From Solwaraspora sp. WMMA2065 (GTDB taxonomy: Bacteria > Actinomycetota > Actinomycetes > Mycobacteriales > Micromonosporaceae), in assembly GCF_030345075.1 (NCBI RefSeq), contig NZ_CP128361.1, forward strand, positions 4,340,001 to 4,404,000: DNA of 64,000 nucleotides, read 5' to 3'. The notes beneath the pieces are model-generated. The model was not told where the DNA came from and did not search any database. It saw only the letters and a list, made by a program, of their open reading frames with translations. Both the position numbers and the translations under genes were made by a program. Numbering within the stretch: position 1 is the first letter of the stretch; every line of letters begins with the position of its first letter. Below, in pieces: positions 53,936 through 62,513 of this stretch.

Positions 53936-54643
53936 GTGCGAGCAGGTGGCAGTTCGGAACAGTGGCGGGTGGAGTTCGACGCGGACGTCGAGTTCAGCAA
54001 TGGTGGCGGCCTGCAGGTGCAGGGATTCCGTCTCGACATCGCCGGGAACGACATCGACGACGACGAGATCGCGGAACTGTTCGTCCACCATCTCGGGCTG
54101 CTGATGGTCGGCCGGACGACGGTCAAGGGAAAGACCCTGCTCCGGGAACCCCACAAGGGCTCCCGCGGCGTGGACGTCGGCCGGGACGAGGTACGCCGAG
54201 TCGTCGACCTGACCGGCCCCGACACCGAGCTGCATCCCCCCACCCGGGACGTGCCGCTCGCCGGTCTGGTCGATCTGCCCGGTGTGCTGGCCCGGCTGAC
54301 CGGCGGCGGGGCCACCGTGGACCGTGGCGCACTGGCGCCGTACCAGGTCGAGGGCCGCGCCGTCGTGGTGCACGGCGGTCCCCTCGACGGACCGCGGCTG
54401 ACCGCCGAGGCGGCGGCCGTGCTGGCCGACCGGCACGCCGCGCTGGTCGGCACCGACGCCGCCCCGCTGCCCGGGGCGACGCGGCTGCTCACCCGGCGGG
54501 GCGTCCCGGTGGTCACCGGGCTGTCCGGGCTGCACGACCTGCCGCCGACGGGTTTCCGCGTGCACGCCGTGCCCACCGGCACGGCCGTCGGCCCCGGCGG
54601 GGTCCAGCCGATCCGGATCTACGGGGTGTGCGATGGCGGATAG
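53936..54643 (+). CDS. Cyclase (kynurenine formamidase)-like protein, atypical
   Basis: The 235-residue protein matches the cyclase family (PF04199) in its second half: LAGLVDLPGVLARL, RGALAPYQVEGRAVVVHGG, RLTAEAAAVLADRHAALVGTDA, LLTRRGVPVVTGLSGLHDLP and a final PIRIYGV. The metal-binding HxGTHxD motif is not seen where expected (the local sequence is DTELHPPTRD), and the first 70 residues are a different segment (LQVQGFRLDIAGNDIDDDEI). It may have lost hydrolase activity or use other residues. GTG at 53936 with AGAGGAG upstream. It overlaps the next gene by 11 bases. Confidence 0.65.
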   Translation: MRAGGSSEQWRVEFDADVEFSNGGGLQVQGFRLDIAGNDIDDDEIAELFVHHLGLLMVGRTTVKGKTLLREPHKGSRGVDVGRDEVRRVVDLTGPDTELHPPTRDVPLAGLVDLPGVLARLTGGGATVDRGALAPYQVEGRAVVVHGGPLDGPRLTAEAAAVLADRHAALVGTDAAPLPGATRLLTRRGVPVVTGLSGLHDLPPTGFRVHAVPTGTAVGPGGVQPIRIYGVCDGG

Positions 54644-55973
54644 CGGCGTGCCGCGCGACCGGCCCGGCACCGGGCTCCCGGCCCGCTGGCCCCGGCGGGA
54701 ACTGGCGGCCGCGACGGTCGGCTCGGTGGTCGAGTCGTACGACTGGACGGTCTACGGCGTGCTCGCACCGTACTTCGCCGAGCAGCTCTTCCCCGGGTCC
54801 TCCCCGACCACCCGGTTGATCGCCGCCTACCTGGGATTCGCGCTGGGTTTCCTGGTCAGACCGTTGGGCAGCATCGTCATCGGCTGGTTCGCCGATACCC
54901 GTGGCCGCCGGTTCGGCCTCACGCTGAGTGTGACGCTGGTGGCGGTCGGCTCCGCGGTGATCGCCGTGGCGCCGACCTACGCACAGGTCGGCGTCGCCGC
55001 GACCCTGCTCGTCGTGCTGGCCCGGCTGGTGCAGGGGCTGTCCGTCGGAGGCGAGAATCCGAGCGCCGCGGCATACGTCACCGAGACCGCACCGGGTCGA
55101 CGACGGTTCCTGTTCAGCGCGGTGTCCTACGGCGGCATCGTGATCGGCAGCGCGCTGTCCCTGGCGGTGCTGGCGGTCCTGCTCCGGCTGTACGGCTCCG
55201 ACGGGGTCACCGCCGGAGCCTGGCGGATCGCCTTCGCCCTGGGCGCCCTGCTCGGGTTGATCGCCCTGTGGATCCGGCTCGGTGTCGCCGAGACCGGGGT
55301 CTTCGTCGCCGCGACCGCAGACGCCGCCGCCGGGGCCCGACCGGGCCGCCTGCGGCTGCTGCGTGCCCACCGCCGCGAGATCGCCGTCGTCTTCCTGGTC
55401 ACCGCCGGCGCCACGGTGGTGTTCTACTTCTGCACGGTCTATCTGCCGGTGTACGCCGACGAGGCCGCCGGCGTGCCTCGCGAACAGACCGCGACAGCGT
55501 TGCTGATCGGCATGGTCGGACTGCTGGGCGCGATGGTGGTCGCCGGGGCTCTCGCCGACCGGTACGGCGGGCTGCCCGTACTGCGGATCGGCTTCGCCGG
55601 GCTGGGGCTGCTGAGCGTGCCGTTGCTCGCCGGTCTGGTGACCGGTCAGGTGCCGGTCCTGGTGGTCGCCCTGGTACTGCTGGCGTTACTCGGTCTGCCG
55701 CTGGCGGTGAACAACGTGTTCGTCGGCGAACTGTTCCCGCCGGCGATCCGGACCCTGGCGATCGGGCTGCCGGCGGCCGCCGCGATCAGTCTCTTCGGCG
55801 GCACCTTTCCGATGCTCGCCGAATTGTTGCGGGACAACGGCCGGGTCGGCTGGGTGCCGTGGCTGGTGGCCCTGATGGCCACCGGTGCGCTGCTCGCCTC
55901 GTGGGGGGTCCGGGAGCGCGGGTTGCCCGGTGACCGCCCGCACCAGCAGCCCTCGTTGGCGCGATCCGGCTGA
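54633..55973 (+). CDS. MHS-type MFS transporter
   Basis: The 446-residue protein has 12 predicted membrane helices and the metabolite:H+ symporter (MHS) signature, ATVGSVVESYDWTVYGVLAP at the first helix and RPLGSIVIGWFADTRGRR in the loop between helices 2 and 3, then VQGLSVGGENPSAAAYVTE. Relatives import betaine, citrate, shikimate or similar acids, and some move cluster products. It overlaps the cyclase-like gene by 11 bases, so it is in the same operon. Direction and substrate are not given by the sequence. Confidence 0.87.
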   Translation: MADSGVPRDRPGTGLPARWPRRELAAATVGSVVESYDWTVYGVLAPYFAEQLFPGSSPTTRLIAAYLGFALGFLVRPLGSIVIGWFADTRGRRFGLTLSVTLVAVGSAVIAVAPTYAQVGVAATLLVVLARLVQGLSVGGENPSAAAYVTETAPGRRRFLFSAVSYGGIVIGSALSLAVLAVLLRLYGSDGVTAGAWRIAFALGALLGLIALWIRLGVAETGVFVAATADAAAGARPGRLRLLRAHRREIAVVFLVTAGATVVFYFCTVYLPVYADEAAGVPREQTATALLIGMVGLLGAMVVAGALADRYGGLPVLRIGFAGLGLLSVPLLAGLVTGQVPVLVVALVLLALLGLPLAVNNVFVGELFPPAIRTLAIGLPAAAAISLFGGTFPMLAELLRDNGRVGWVPWLVALMATGALLASWGVRERGLPGDRPHQQPSLARSG

Positions 55974-56012
55974 CCCGCCCACCACATTCGCCCGTCCATG
56001 AGGAAGGACATC

Positions 56013-57305
56013 ATGTCTGAGCTGTTCGAGTCCCTCGCCCCACTACTGCCCGAGCTCGAGGACACCTACCGCACCCTACACGCCCGTCCCGAGCTGGCCT
56101 TCCAGGAGGAGAACACGGCGTCGATCGTCGCGGGCCAACTGACCCGGCTGGGCTGGGAGGTCACCACCGGGATCGGACGCACCGGCGTGGTCGGGGTGCT
56201 GCGCAACGGCGACGGCCCGGTCGTGATGTTGCGGGCCGACATGGACGCGCTGCCGGTCCGGGAGCAGACCGGTTTGTCGTACGCGAGCACGGCGACCGCG
56301 GTCGACGACAGCGGCGGCACCGTCGCGGTGATGCACGCCTGCGGACACGACCTGCACGTCACCTGCCTGCTGGGTGCCTGCGCGGTCCTGGCCGCCGAGC
56401 GGGACTGGCGGGGCACGGTGATCGCCCTGTTCCAGCCCGGCGAGGAGAGCGGGTACGGCGCCCGGGCGGTGGTCGACGACGGCCTGTTCGACCGGTTCGA
56501 CAAGCCGGACGTCATTCTCGGACAGCATGTCGGGCCGGGTCCCGCCGGTCTCGTCGCGACCTGCCCCGGCACCGTCATGGGTGCCACCGACAGCATCCGG
56601 ATCCGGTTGTTCGGCCGTGGCGGCCACGGATCGAAGCCGGAGTCGAGTGTCGATCCGGTGGTGATGGCGGCTTCGCTGGTGATGCGGTTGCAGACGGTCG
56701 TCTCCCGGTCGATCGCCGCGAACGAACCGGTGGTGGTGACGGTCGGTGCGCTGCACGCCGGTACCACCGCGGCGGTCATCCCCGACGAGGCGGAACTGTC
56801 GATCAACGTACGGACGCCCAGCGTCGGCGTCCGCGACCAGGTGTTCACCCTCATCGAGCGGCTGGCACGGGCGGAGGCGGACGCCGCCGGCGCCCCACGG
56901 CAGCCGGAGATCACCTCGGTCTACCATCTGCCGCCGACCGTCAACGATCCGGCCGCGACCGCCCGGGTCGCCACCGCCCACCGGGCATTCTTCGGTGATC
57001 ACCGGGTCCTTCCGATCACCACGACCACCGCCAGCGAGGACTTCGGCATCCTCGGCGCGGCCGCCGACGTGCCGTACGTGTACTGGTTCTTCGGCGGTAT
57101 CGAGCCGCAGCGCTACCAGGCCGCCGCGGCGGCGGGGCGGATCGACGAGGACATCCCGCAGAACCACGCGGCCACCTTCGCCCCGGTGCTGCAGCCCAGT
57201 CTCACGATCGGGGTGCAGGCACTGGTCACCGCCGCGCTCGCCTGGCTGACACCGGCCCTGGTCGGGGCCGTCGGTGACGGGACGGCCGGTCGTGCCCAGC
57301 CGTGA
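56013..57305 (+). CDS. M20-family amidohydrolase (N-acyl amino acid deacylase)
   Basis: The 430-residue enzyme has all M20D landmarks: LRADMDALPVREQTGL, the metal ligands in MHACGHDLHVTCLLG, the catalytic Glu in LFQPGEESGYGA, the dimerisation domain (about 190-300) and the final ligand in PQNHAATFAPVL. Relatives split N-acetyl or other acyl groups from amino acids or small peptides. Together with the cluster GNAT it may form a protect/deprotect pair. ATG at 56013 is preferred to the one at 55998 because GAGGAAGG lies eight bases upstream. It overlaps the ATP-grasp gene by about 30 bases. Confidence 0.9.
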   Translation: MSELFESLAPLLPELEDTYRTLHARPELAFQEENTASIVAGQLTRLGWEVTTGIGRTGVVGVLRNGDGPVVMLRADMDALPVREQTGLSYASTATAVDDSGGTVAVMHACGHDLHVTCLLGACAVLAAERDWRGTVIALFQPGEESGYGARAVVDDGLFDRFDKPDVILGQHVGPGPAGLVATCPGTVMGATDSIRIRLFGRGGHGSKPESSVDPVVMAASLVMRLQTVVSRSIAANEPVVVTVGALHAGTTAAVIPDEAELSINVRTPSVGVRDQVFTLIERLARAEADAAGAPRQPEITSVYHLPPTVNDPAATARVATAHRAFFGDHRVLPITTTTASEDFGILGAAADVPYVYWFFGGIEPQRYQAAAAAGRIDEDIPQNHAATFAPVLQPSLTIGVQALVTAALAWLTPALVGAVGDGTAGRAQP

Positions 57306-58542
57306 GCCACCGGCCCGGCCGGGCCGGCACGTCGTGATCCTGCACCGCTGGCGGGGCCAGCACGCCCGGTACGCCGACTACCTGGACCACACGACGAACA
57401 AGGTCAGCTACGTGGTCGCCCCCCACGCGGTGTCGTCGGTGCCCACCGGGGCAGCGGAGGTGGTCGTGGTGCCGGCGACCGACGATCCGGCGGCGGTACG
57501 CGAGGCGGTGGCCGGCCTCACCGCCCGCCACGGCGTACCGGACCGGCTGGTCGCCCTCAACGAGGGTGACCTGGATTCCGCCGCGCTGCTGCGCGCCGAG
57601 TTCGACCTGCCCGGCGACCGACCGGAGCAGCTCGTCGGCTACCGGGACAAGCTGCTGATGGGGCAGCGGATGCAGCGGACGGGGATTCCGGTCCCGCCGT
57701 TCGCGGACGCTCCCGACCTGGCCGCGGTGCGCGCGTTCGCCGATCGGCACGGTTGGCCGGTGGTGGTCAAGCCACGTTTCGGCACGGCGAGTCGAGGGGT
57801 GCAACGCCTGGACGGGCCGGCGGCGTTGACCACACCGACCCCGATCGGCGAGGAACCCTATTTGGTGCAGCGGTTCGTCGCCGACCAGATCCTGCACATC
57901 GACGGGCTCTGGCAGGGCGACCGGCTCGGGGTCTGGCGGGCCTCCCGTTACCTGAACACCTGCGCGGCGTTCACCACCGGCGCCTATCTGGGGTCGGTCG
58001 AGATCGACGACCACCGGTTGCTGGCGGAGATCGAGCGGTTCACCACCGAGGTGTGTGCCGGGTTCTCCGACCGGCCGTGGGTGTTCCACCTCGAAGCGTT
58101 CGTCGCGACCAGGCCAGGTGGTCAGGTGACGCTGAGCTTCCTCGAGGCGGGTGCCCGGGTCGGTGGGGCCGAGATCCCCTTCGTGTGGCGCGAGGTGCAC
58201 GGTGTCGATCTGATGGCCGCGGCGATGGACGTCCAGCTTGGTCGGGTGCCGGCGGTGCCGGTATCCGACCGCGGTGAGGTCGGCGGCTACCTGCTGCTGC
58301 CCACGCCGGTGCCGGCTCCGTGCCGGGTGACGGTCGCCGGATGGCAGGACGACCTGCCGGACGGTGCCCGGCCGTACGCCGAGGTGGTGCCCGGACCGGG
58401 CACCGTCATTCCGCGGATCGGCGGGTACGAGCACGTGGGCGCACGGTTCCGGTTCCGGGGCCCGTCCACCGGGGACGTCGAATCGGCGATCCGGACCGCT
58501 GCCACCGCGTACCAGCTCGCCTGCGTCGCCGTGGGCGACTGA
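57274..58542 (+). CDS. Single-domain ATP-grasp ligase
   Basis: The 422-residue protein is an ATP-grasp enzyme similar to L-amino acid ligases: a pre-ATP-grasp domain (about 15-110), the ATP-binding strand WPVVVKPRFGTASRGVQRL (about 165-183), PYLVQRFVADQILHIDGLW and the metal-binding end FLEAGARVGGAEIPFVWREV (about 285-305). It would activate a carboxylate as acyl phosphate and join it to an amine. GTG at 57274 or 57292 may be used; both lie inside the M20 gene. It is adjacent to a second, double ATP-grasp protein, so two or three amide bonds can be made by the cluster. Confidence 0.85.
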   Translation: MTGRPVVPSREPPARPGRHVVILHRWRGQHARYADYLDHTTNKVSYVVAPHAVSSVPTGAAEVVVVPATDDPAAVREAVAGLTARHGVPDRLVALNEGDLDSAALLRAEFDLPGDRPEQLVGYRDKLLMGQRMQRTGIPVPPFADAPDLAAVRAFADRHGWPVVVKPRFGTASRGVQRLDGPAALTTPTPIGEEPYLVQRFVADQILHIDGLWQGDRLGVWRASRYLNTCAAFTTGAYLGSVEIDDHRLLAEIERFTTEVCAGFSDRPWVFHLEAFVATRPGGQVTLSFLEAGARVGGAEIPFVWREVHGVDLMAAAMDVQLGRVPAVPVSDRGEVGGYLLLPTPVPAPCRVTVAGWQDDLPDGARPYAEVVPGPGTVIPRIGGYEHVGARFRFRGPSTGDVESAIRTAATAYQLACVAVGD

Positions 58543-58591
58543 GCGACCCCCGGATCCGAAGATCCGCAATCGAGCAGGAGGAACAGACACC

Positions 58592-61201
58592 GTGACGATT
58601 GACTCCCCGCGGCTGATCCTGGTTGGCAGCCGTCTCGCGGCGTACCGCGAGTACGCGCTCGCCTCGTTGGCCACGGCGTACGAGGTGGTGCTGATCGCCC
58701 CCGAGGCGCCCACCTGGCAGGCGAAGTACGTCAAGACGCACCGGATCGCGGACACCACGGACCGGGCCAAGCTGTTTCCGTCGGTCGCCGACCTGCGTGG
58801 CGAGGTGTCCGAGGCGGCGATCGTCACCTGGGACGAGTGGTCCCTGGTCCCGGTCGCGGAGGCGGCCAGTCGGCTGGGGATGCGACACATGTCGCCGACG
58901 GCTGCCCGCCGCTGCCGGGACAAGTACGCGGTCCGTGAGGCGATGTCCGCCGCCGGGCTGAGCGCGGTCCGGTACGGTCTCGCGCGCGACGCGGACGAGG
59001 CCCACGCGGTGGCCGAGTCGATCGGGTACCCGGTCGTGGTCAAGCCGCGGTCGTTGGGTGGCAGTTTCGGAGTGACGGTGGTGTCCGGCGCCGCCGGGCT
59101 GGCCACCGCGTACCAGCTGGCCACCACTAGCCGGCTGCCGGGTGTGCCCGGCGGTGACGGGGTGCTGGTCGAGGAGTACCTCAACGGCCCGGAGATCAGC
59201 GTGGAGAGCGTGGTCGTCGACGGCGACGCCCGGCCGGTGCTGGTGGCCCGGAAACGACTGGGTGCCCCGCCGTACTTCGAGGAGCTGGGTCATCTGGTGG
59301 ACCGGTGGCGGGACGAACCGTGGGCGGCGGAGGTGGTGGAGCTGGTCCGGGCCGCACACCGGGCGGTCGGTGTCGACTGGGGGGTGACCCACACCGAGAT
59401 CCGGCTGACCACACGCGGCGCCCGCCTGATCGAACTCAACGGCCGGCTCGCCGGCGACCTGATCCCCTACCTGGGGCAGCTGGCCTGTGGAGTGGATCTG
59501 GTCAGCGCTGCGGCGGAGATCGCCTTCGAGCGGATCCCGTCGCTGGTGACCACCGCCGACCGGGTGGCGGAGATCCGCTTCCTGCCGCCGGCACACGCCG
59601 GCACGGTCGAGCGGATCGAACTGCCCGACCCTCGGCGGATTCCGGACCTGGTCGCCGCGGTGGCGCTGGCCTCGCCCGGCGACCGGCTCGAACCGCCGCC
59701 GCGCACGCTGACCCCACGCACCGCCGCGTTCGTCGCCGTCGCCGACGACGAGTCGGCCTGTCGGCGGGCGTTGGACCACGCCGAGGCGGCGACCACCGTA
59801 CGGCTGACCGCCGCGCTGGAGACCCGGCTCGGCGCGCACTGGGAGAACTCGGTCACCCGCCGGTTCCTCGACCACGAACGCGGCGAGGACCGGATGACCG
59901 TCGCGGGCGTACGCGGCGACGAGTGGTTCAGGTACGGCGCCGGCGGCGGCGAAGGGTTGAACCGTCCGGTGTTCCTCACCGCCGGCGAGGTACGCACGTT
60001 GGAGCGGGATCTGGCCGGTTTGTTCGAACTGGTGGCCGGACTACCCGACCGGTTGTTCGACGGCGACCTGCGGGAGTTCGCCCGGGCGGTCGGGATGTCC
60101 GAGGTGCAGACCCGACTGGTGCTGCGCGGTGCCGGGCCCCGACTGGCGCCACTGGCCCGCGCCGATCTCTACCGGCAGAGTGACGGCTTCCGACTGATGG
60201 AGCTCAACACCGGCAGCTCGCTGGGCGGCTGGCAGATGGGCATCTTCGGACGGGCGCTGGCGGCCGACGAACAGTTCGCCCGGTTCGTCGAGGCGGAAGG
60301 GTTGACGTTCCCGGACCCGCTGGCCGAGATCGTCCGGGTGCTGCGCGCGCAGGCCCCGCACCTGGACCGGATCGAACGGCCGTTGCTGGCGATCACCGAC
60401 TGGCCGGAGGGCTTCGAGAAGACGAAGTGCTGGATGGACTTCGTCGTGCCGGGATTCGTCGAGCTCGGCTTCGACGCCGTGGTCTGTCATCTGGACCAGT
60501 TCCGGTACGCCGACGGCATGGTGCTGTTCGACGACCGCCGGGTGGACGTGGTGTACCGCATGTTCCTGCCGGGCGAGATGCCGGCCGAGCAGCGCACCTA
60601 CGACCGGGTGGAGCCGCTGCTCGACGCCGCCGAACGGGGCACCGTCCAGCTGTTCGCCGCGCTGGACAGCGAACTGTACGGCAACAAGGGCAGCCTCGCG
60701 CTGCTCAGCGACGAGCGCAACCGCGACCGGTTCACCGCCGAGGAACTGGCCCTGGTCGACCGGCTCCTGCCGTGGACCAGGTTCGTCCGTGACGAGAAGG
60801 TCACCTGGCAGGACCAGACCGTCGATCTGGTGCCGCACATGCTGGCGAACAGGGACCACCTGGTGCTCAAGCCCACGTTGCTCTACGGGGGCGTGGGTGT
60901 CACACCGGGCTGGACGGTCTCCCAGGACGAGTGGGAGCGGCGGGTACGGGCGGCGGTCGACGAACCGTACGTGGTGCAGGACCGGGTCCTGCCGGTCACC
61001 GAGCGGTTCCGCGCCGACGACGGGGACGGGTTCCAGCTGATGGCGGTCGCCTACGGGGTGATGCTGATCGGTTCCCGGTACGCGGGCACGCTCGCCCGCG
61101 CGGTGCCCGACCCGGCGGTCGGCATCGTCAGCATGATCAACGGAGCACAGATCGGCTGCGTCTTCCACGCGGTGGACCGGTCGGCGGGCGACGCGGCGTG
61201 A
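58592..61201 (+). CDS. Double ATP-grasp fusion protein
   Basis: The 869-residue protein holds two ATP-grasp modules. The first (about 1-400) is an L-amino acid ligase type with YPVVVKPRSLGGSFGVTVV, VEEYLNGPEISVESVV and THTEIRLTTRGARLIELNGR. The second (about 430-869) is like circularly permuted ATP-grasp/glutathionylspermidine-synthase-type enzymes: DGFRLMELNTGSSLGGWQMG and HLVLKPTLLYGGVGVTPGW, with YVVQDRVLP. A fusion of these two types is unusual. It may couple two ligations with a channelled intermediate. GTG at 58592 has AGGAGG nine bases upstream, so the long upstream frame is not coding. The MFS gene overlaps its stop. Confidence 0.85.
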   Translation: MTIDSPRLILVGSRLAAYREYALASLATAYEVVLIAPEAPTWQAKYVKTHRIADTTDRAKLFPSVADLRGEVSEAAIVTWDEWSLVPVAEAASRLGMRHMSPTAARRCRDKYAVREAMSAAGLSAVRYGLARDADEAHAVAESIGYPVVVKPRSLGGSFGVTVVSGAAGLATAYQLATTSRLPGVPGGDGVLVEEYLNGPEISVESVVVDGDARPVLVARKRLGAPPYFEELGHLVDRWRDEPWAAEVVELVRAAHRAVGVDWGVTHTEIRLTTRGARLIELNGRLAGDLIPYLGQLACGVDLVSAAAEIAFERIPSLVTTADRVAEIRFLPPAHAGTVERIELPDPRRIPDLVAAVALASPGDRLEPPPRTLTPRTAAFVAVADDESACRRALDHAEAATTVRLTAALETRLGAHWENSVTRRFLDHERGEDRMTVAGVRGDEWFRYGAGGGEGLNRPVFLTAGEVRTLERDLAGLFELVAGLPDRLFDGDLREFARAVGMSEVQTRLVLRGAGPRLAPLARADLYRQSDGFRLMELNTGSSLGGWQMGIFGRALAADEQFARFVEAEGLTFPDPLAEIVRVLRAQAPHLDRIERPLLAITDWPEGFEKTKCWMDFVVPGFVELGFDAVVCHLDQFRYADGMVLFDDRRVDVVYRMFLPGEMPAEQRTYDRVEPLLDAAERGTVQLFAALDSELYGNKGSLALLSDERNRDRFTAEELALVDRLLPWTRFVRDEKVTWQDQTVDLVPHMLANRDHLVLKPTLLYGGVGVTPGWTVSQDEWERRVRAAVDEPYVVQDRVLPVTERFRADDGDGFQLMAVAYGVMLIGSRYAGTLARAVPDPAVGIVSMINGAQIGCVFHAVDRSAGDAA

Positions 61202-62478
61202 ACGGCCGGTCCGGCACCGGGCTGTGGCACGACCGGCAGTTCCTCAGGTTCTGGGCGGGTGAGGCCACGTCGCAGGTCGGTGCACAGGTGACCCAGCTGG
61301 CGCTGCCGCTGACCGCGGTACTCGCGCTGCAGGCCAGCGCCTCCGAGGTAGGTCTGCTCAACGCCGCGTCGTATGCGCCGTTCCTCCTCGTCACCCTGCT
61401 GGTCGGGGTCTGGGTGGACCGGGTCCGACGGAAGCCGTTGATGATCTACGCGAACGTCGGCCGGGCCGCCCTGGTGACCCTGGTGCCGGTGCTCGCGGCC
61501 CTCGGCCAGCTGCGGATCGAGTTCCTCTACGCCATCGCGGTGCTGGTGGGCACGCTCACAGTGGTCTTCGACGTGGCGTACCAGTCCTACCTGCCGACGC
61601 TGGTGCGCCGGGAGCACCTGGTGGAGGGCAACAGCAAGCTGCAGGGCACCAGCTCGTTGGCGCAGATCGGTGGCCCGGGCCTTTCCGGGCTACTGGTCCA
61701 GGTGGCCACCGCACCGGTCGCATTGCTGATCAACGGCATGTCCTACCTGGTCTCGGTGGCGACCCTGGTCGCCGTCCGGCGCCCCGAGCCGCCCCCGCGA
61801 CGGCACCACGCACCGGTGCCGTTGCGGCGCAGCGTCGCCGAGGGGATCCAGCTGATCCTCCGCTCGCCGATTCTGCGGGCGTGCGCTCTGCAGTCCGGCC
61901 TGTACAACCTGTTCCTGATGTCGTTGCAGACGCTCTTCGTGCTGTACGCGGCCCGGGTGCTGGGCTTCGGCGCGGGCGGTATCGGAGCGCTGCTGAGCGT
62001 GGGAGCGGTCGGCTCGTTGCTCGGTTCGCTGGTGGCCCGACGGCTGACCGCGACGGTCGGGCTGGGGCGGAGCATCCTCACCTCGACCGTCCTGTGCTGT
62101 GTGGCGCCGATGCTCATTCCGCTCGCGCCGGGCGCGACACCGCTGGGGATCACGATGATCGTCGGTGGGTTCGCGATCGCCGGAGCCGGCGCCACCATGG
62201 CCAACATCCAGATCATCAGTCTCCGGCAGGCGATCACCGCCGAACGGTTGCTCGGCCGGATGAACGCCGGCTACCGCCTGATCTCCTGGGGCACTCTGCC
62301 GGTCGGCGGCGCGTTGGGTGGCTGGCTCGGCGATCTGATCGGACTGCGCCCCGCGTTGTATCTCACCGCGATCGGTTTCCTCTCGGCGGTGGTGGTGATC
62401 GCCACGTCACCGGTCCGACGGCTGGTCGACTTTCCGGCACGCGACCGGCCGACGTCCGAGTTCGCCACCGTCGACTGA
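61198..62478 (+). CDS. MFS exporter of the cluster
   Basis: The 426-residue protein has 12 predicted membrane helices and the DRVRRKP motif between helices 2 and 3 (LLVGVWVDRVRRKPLMI). FWAGEATSQVGAQVTQLALPLTA is typical for the EntS/macrolide-type efflux families, which export cluster products. GTG overlaps the fusion ligase stop by four bases (GTGA), so it is translated in step with it. It likely secretes the product or protects the producer; that is by analogy. Confidence 0.9.
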   Translation: MNGRSGTGLWHDRQFLRFWAGEATSQVGAQVTQLALPLTAVLALQASASEVGLLNAASYAPFLLVTLLVGVWVDRVRRKPLMIYANVGRAALVTLVPVLAALGQLRIEFLYAIAVLVGTLTVVFDVAYQSYLPTLVRREHLVEGNSKLQGTSSLAQIGGPGLSGLLVQVATAPVALLINGMSYLVSVATLVAVRRPEPPPRRHHAPVPLRRSVAEGIQLILRSPILRACALQSGLYNLFLMSLQTLFVLYAARVLGFGAGGIGALLSVGAVGSLLGSLVARRLTATVGLGRSILTSTVLCCVAPMLIPLAPGATPLGITMIVGGFAIAGAGATMANIQIISLRQAITAERLLGRMNAGYRLISWGTLPVGGALGGWLGDLIGLRPALYLTAIGFLSAVVVIATSPVRRLVDFPARDRPTSEFATVD

Positions 62479-62513
62479 CCGTTCGCCGTCCCCACCCGAC
62501 CGAGGTAGCCGTT

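Noticed and set aside
58364-58591. Extension of the fusion ligase into the preceding gene
   Set aside because: It reads the single ATP-grasp gene in another frame; AGGAGG before GTG 58592 marks the start.
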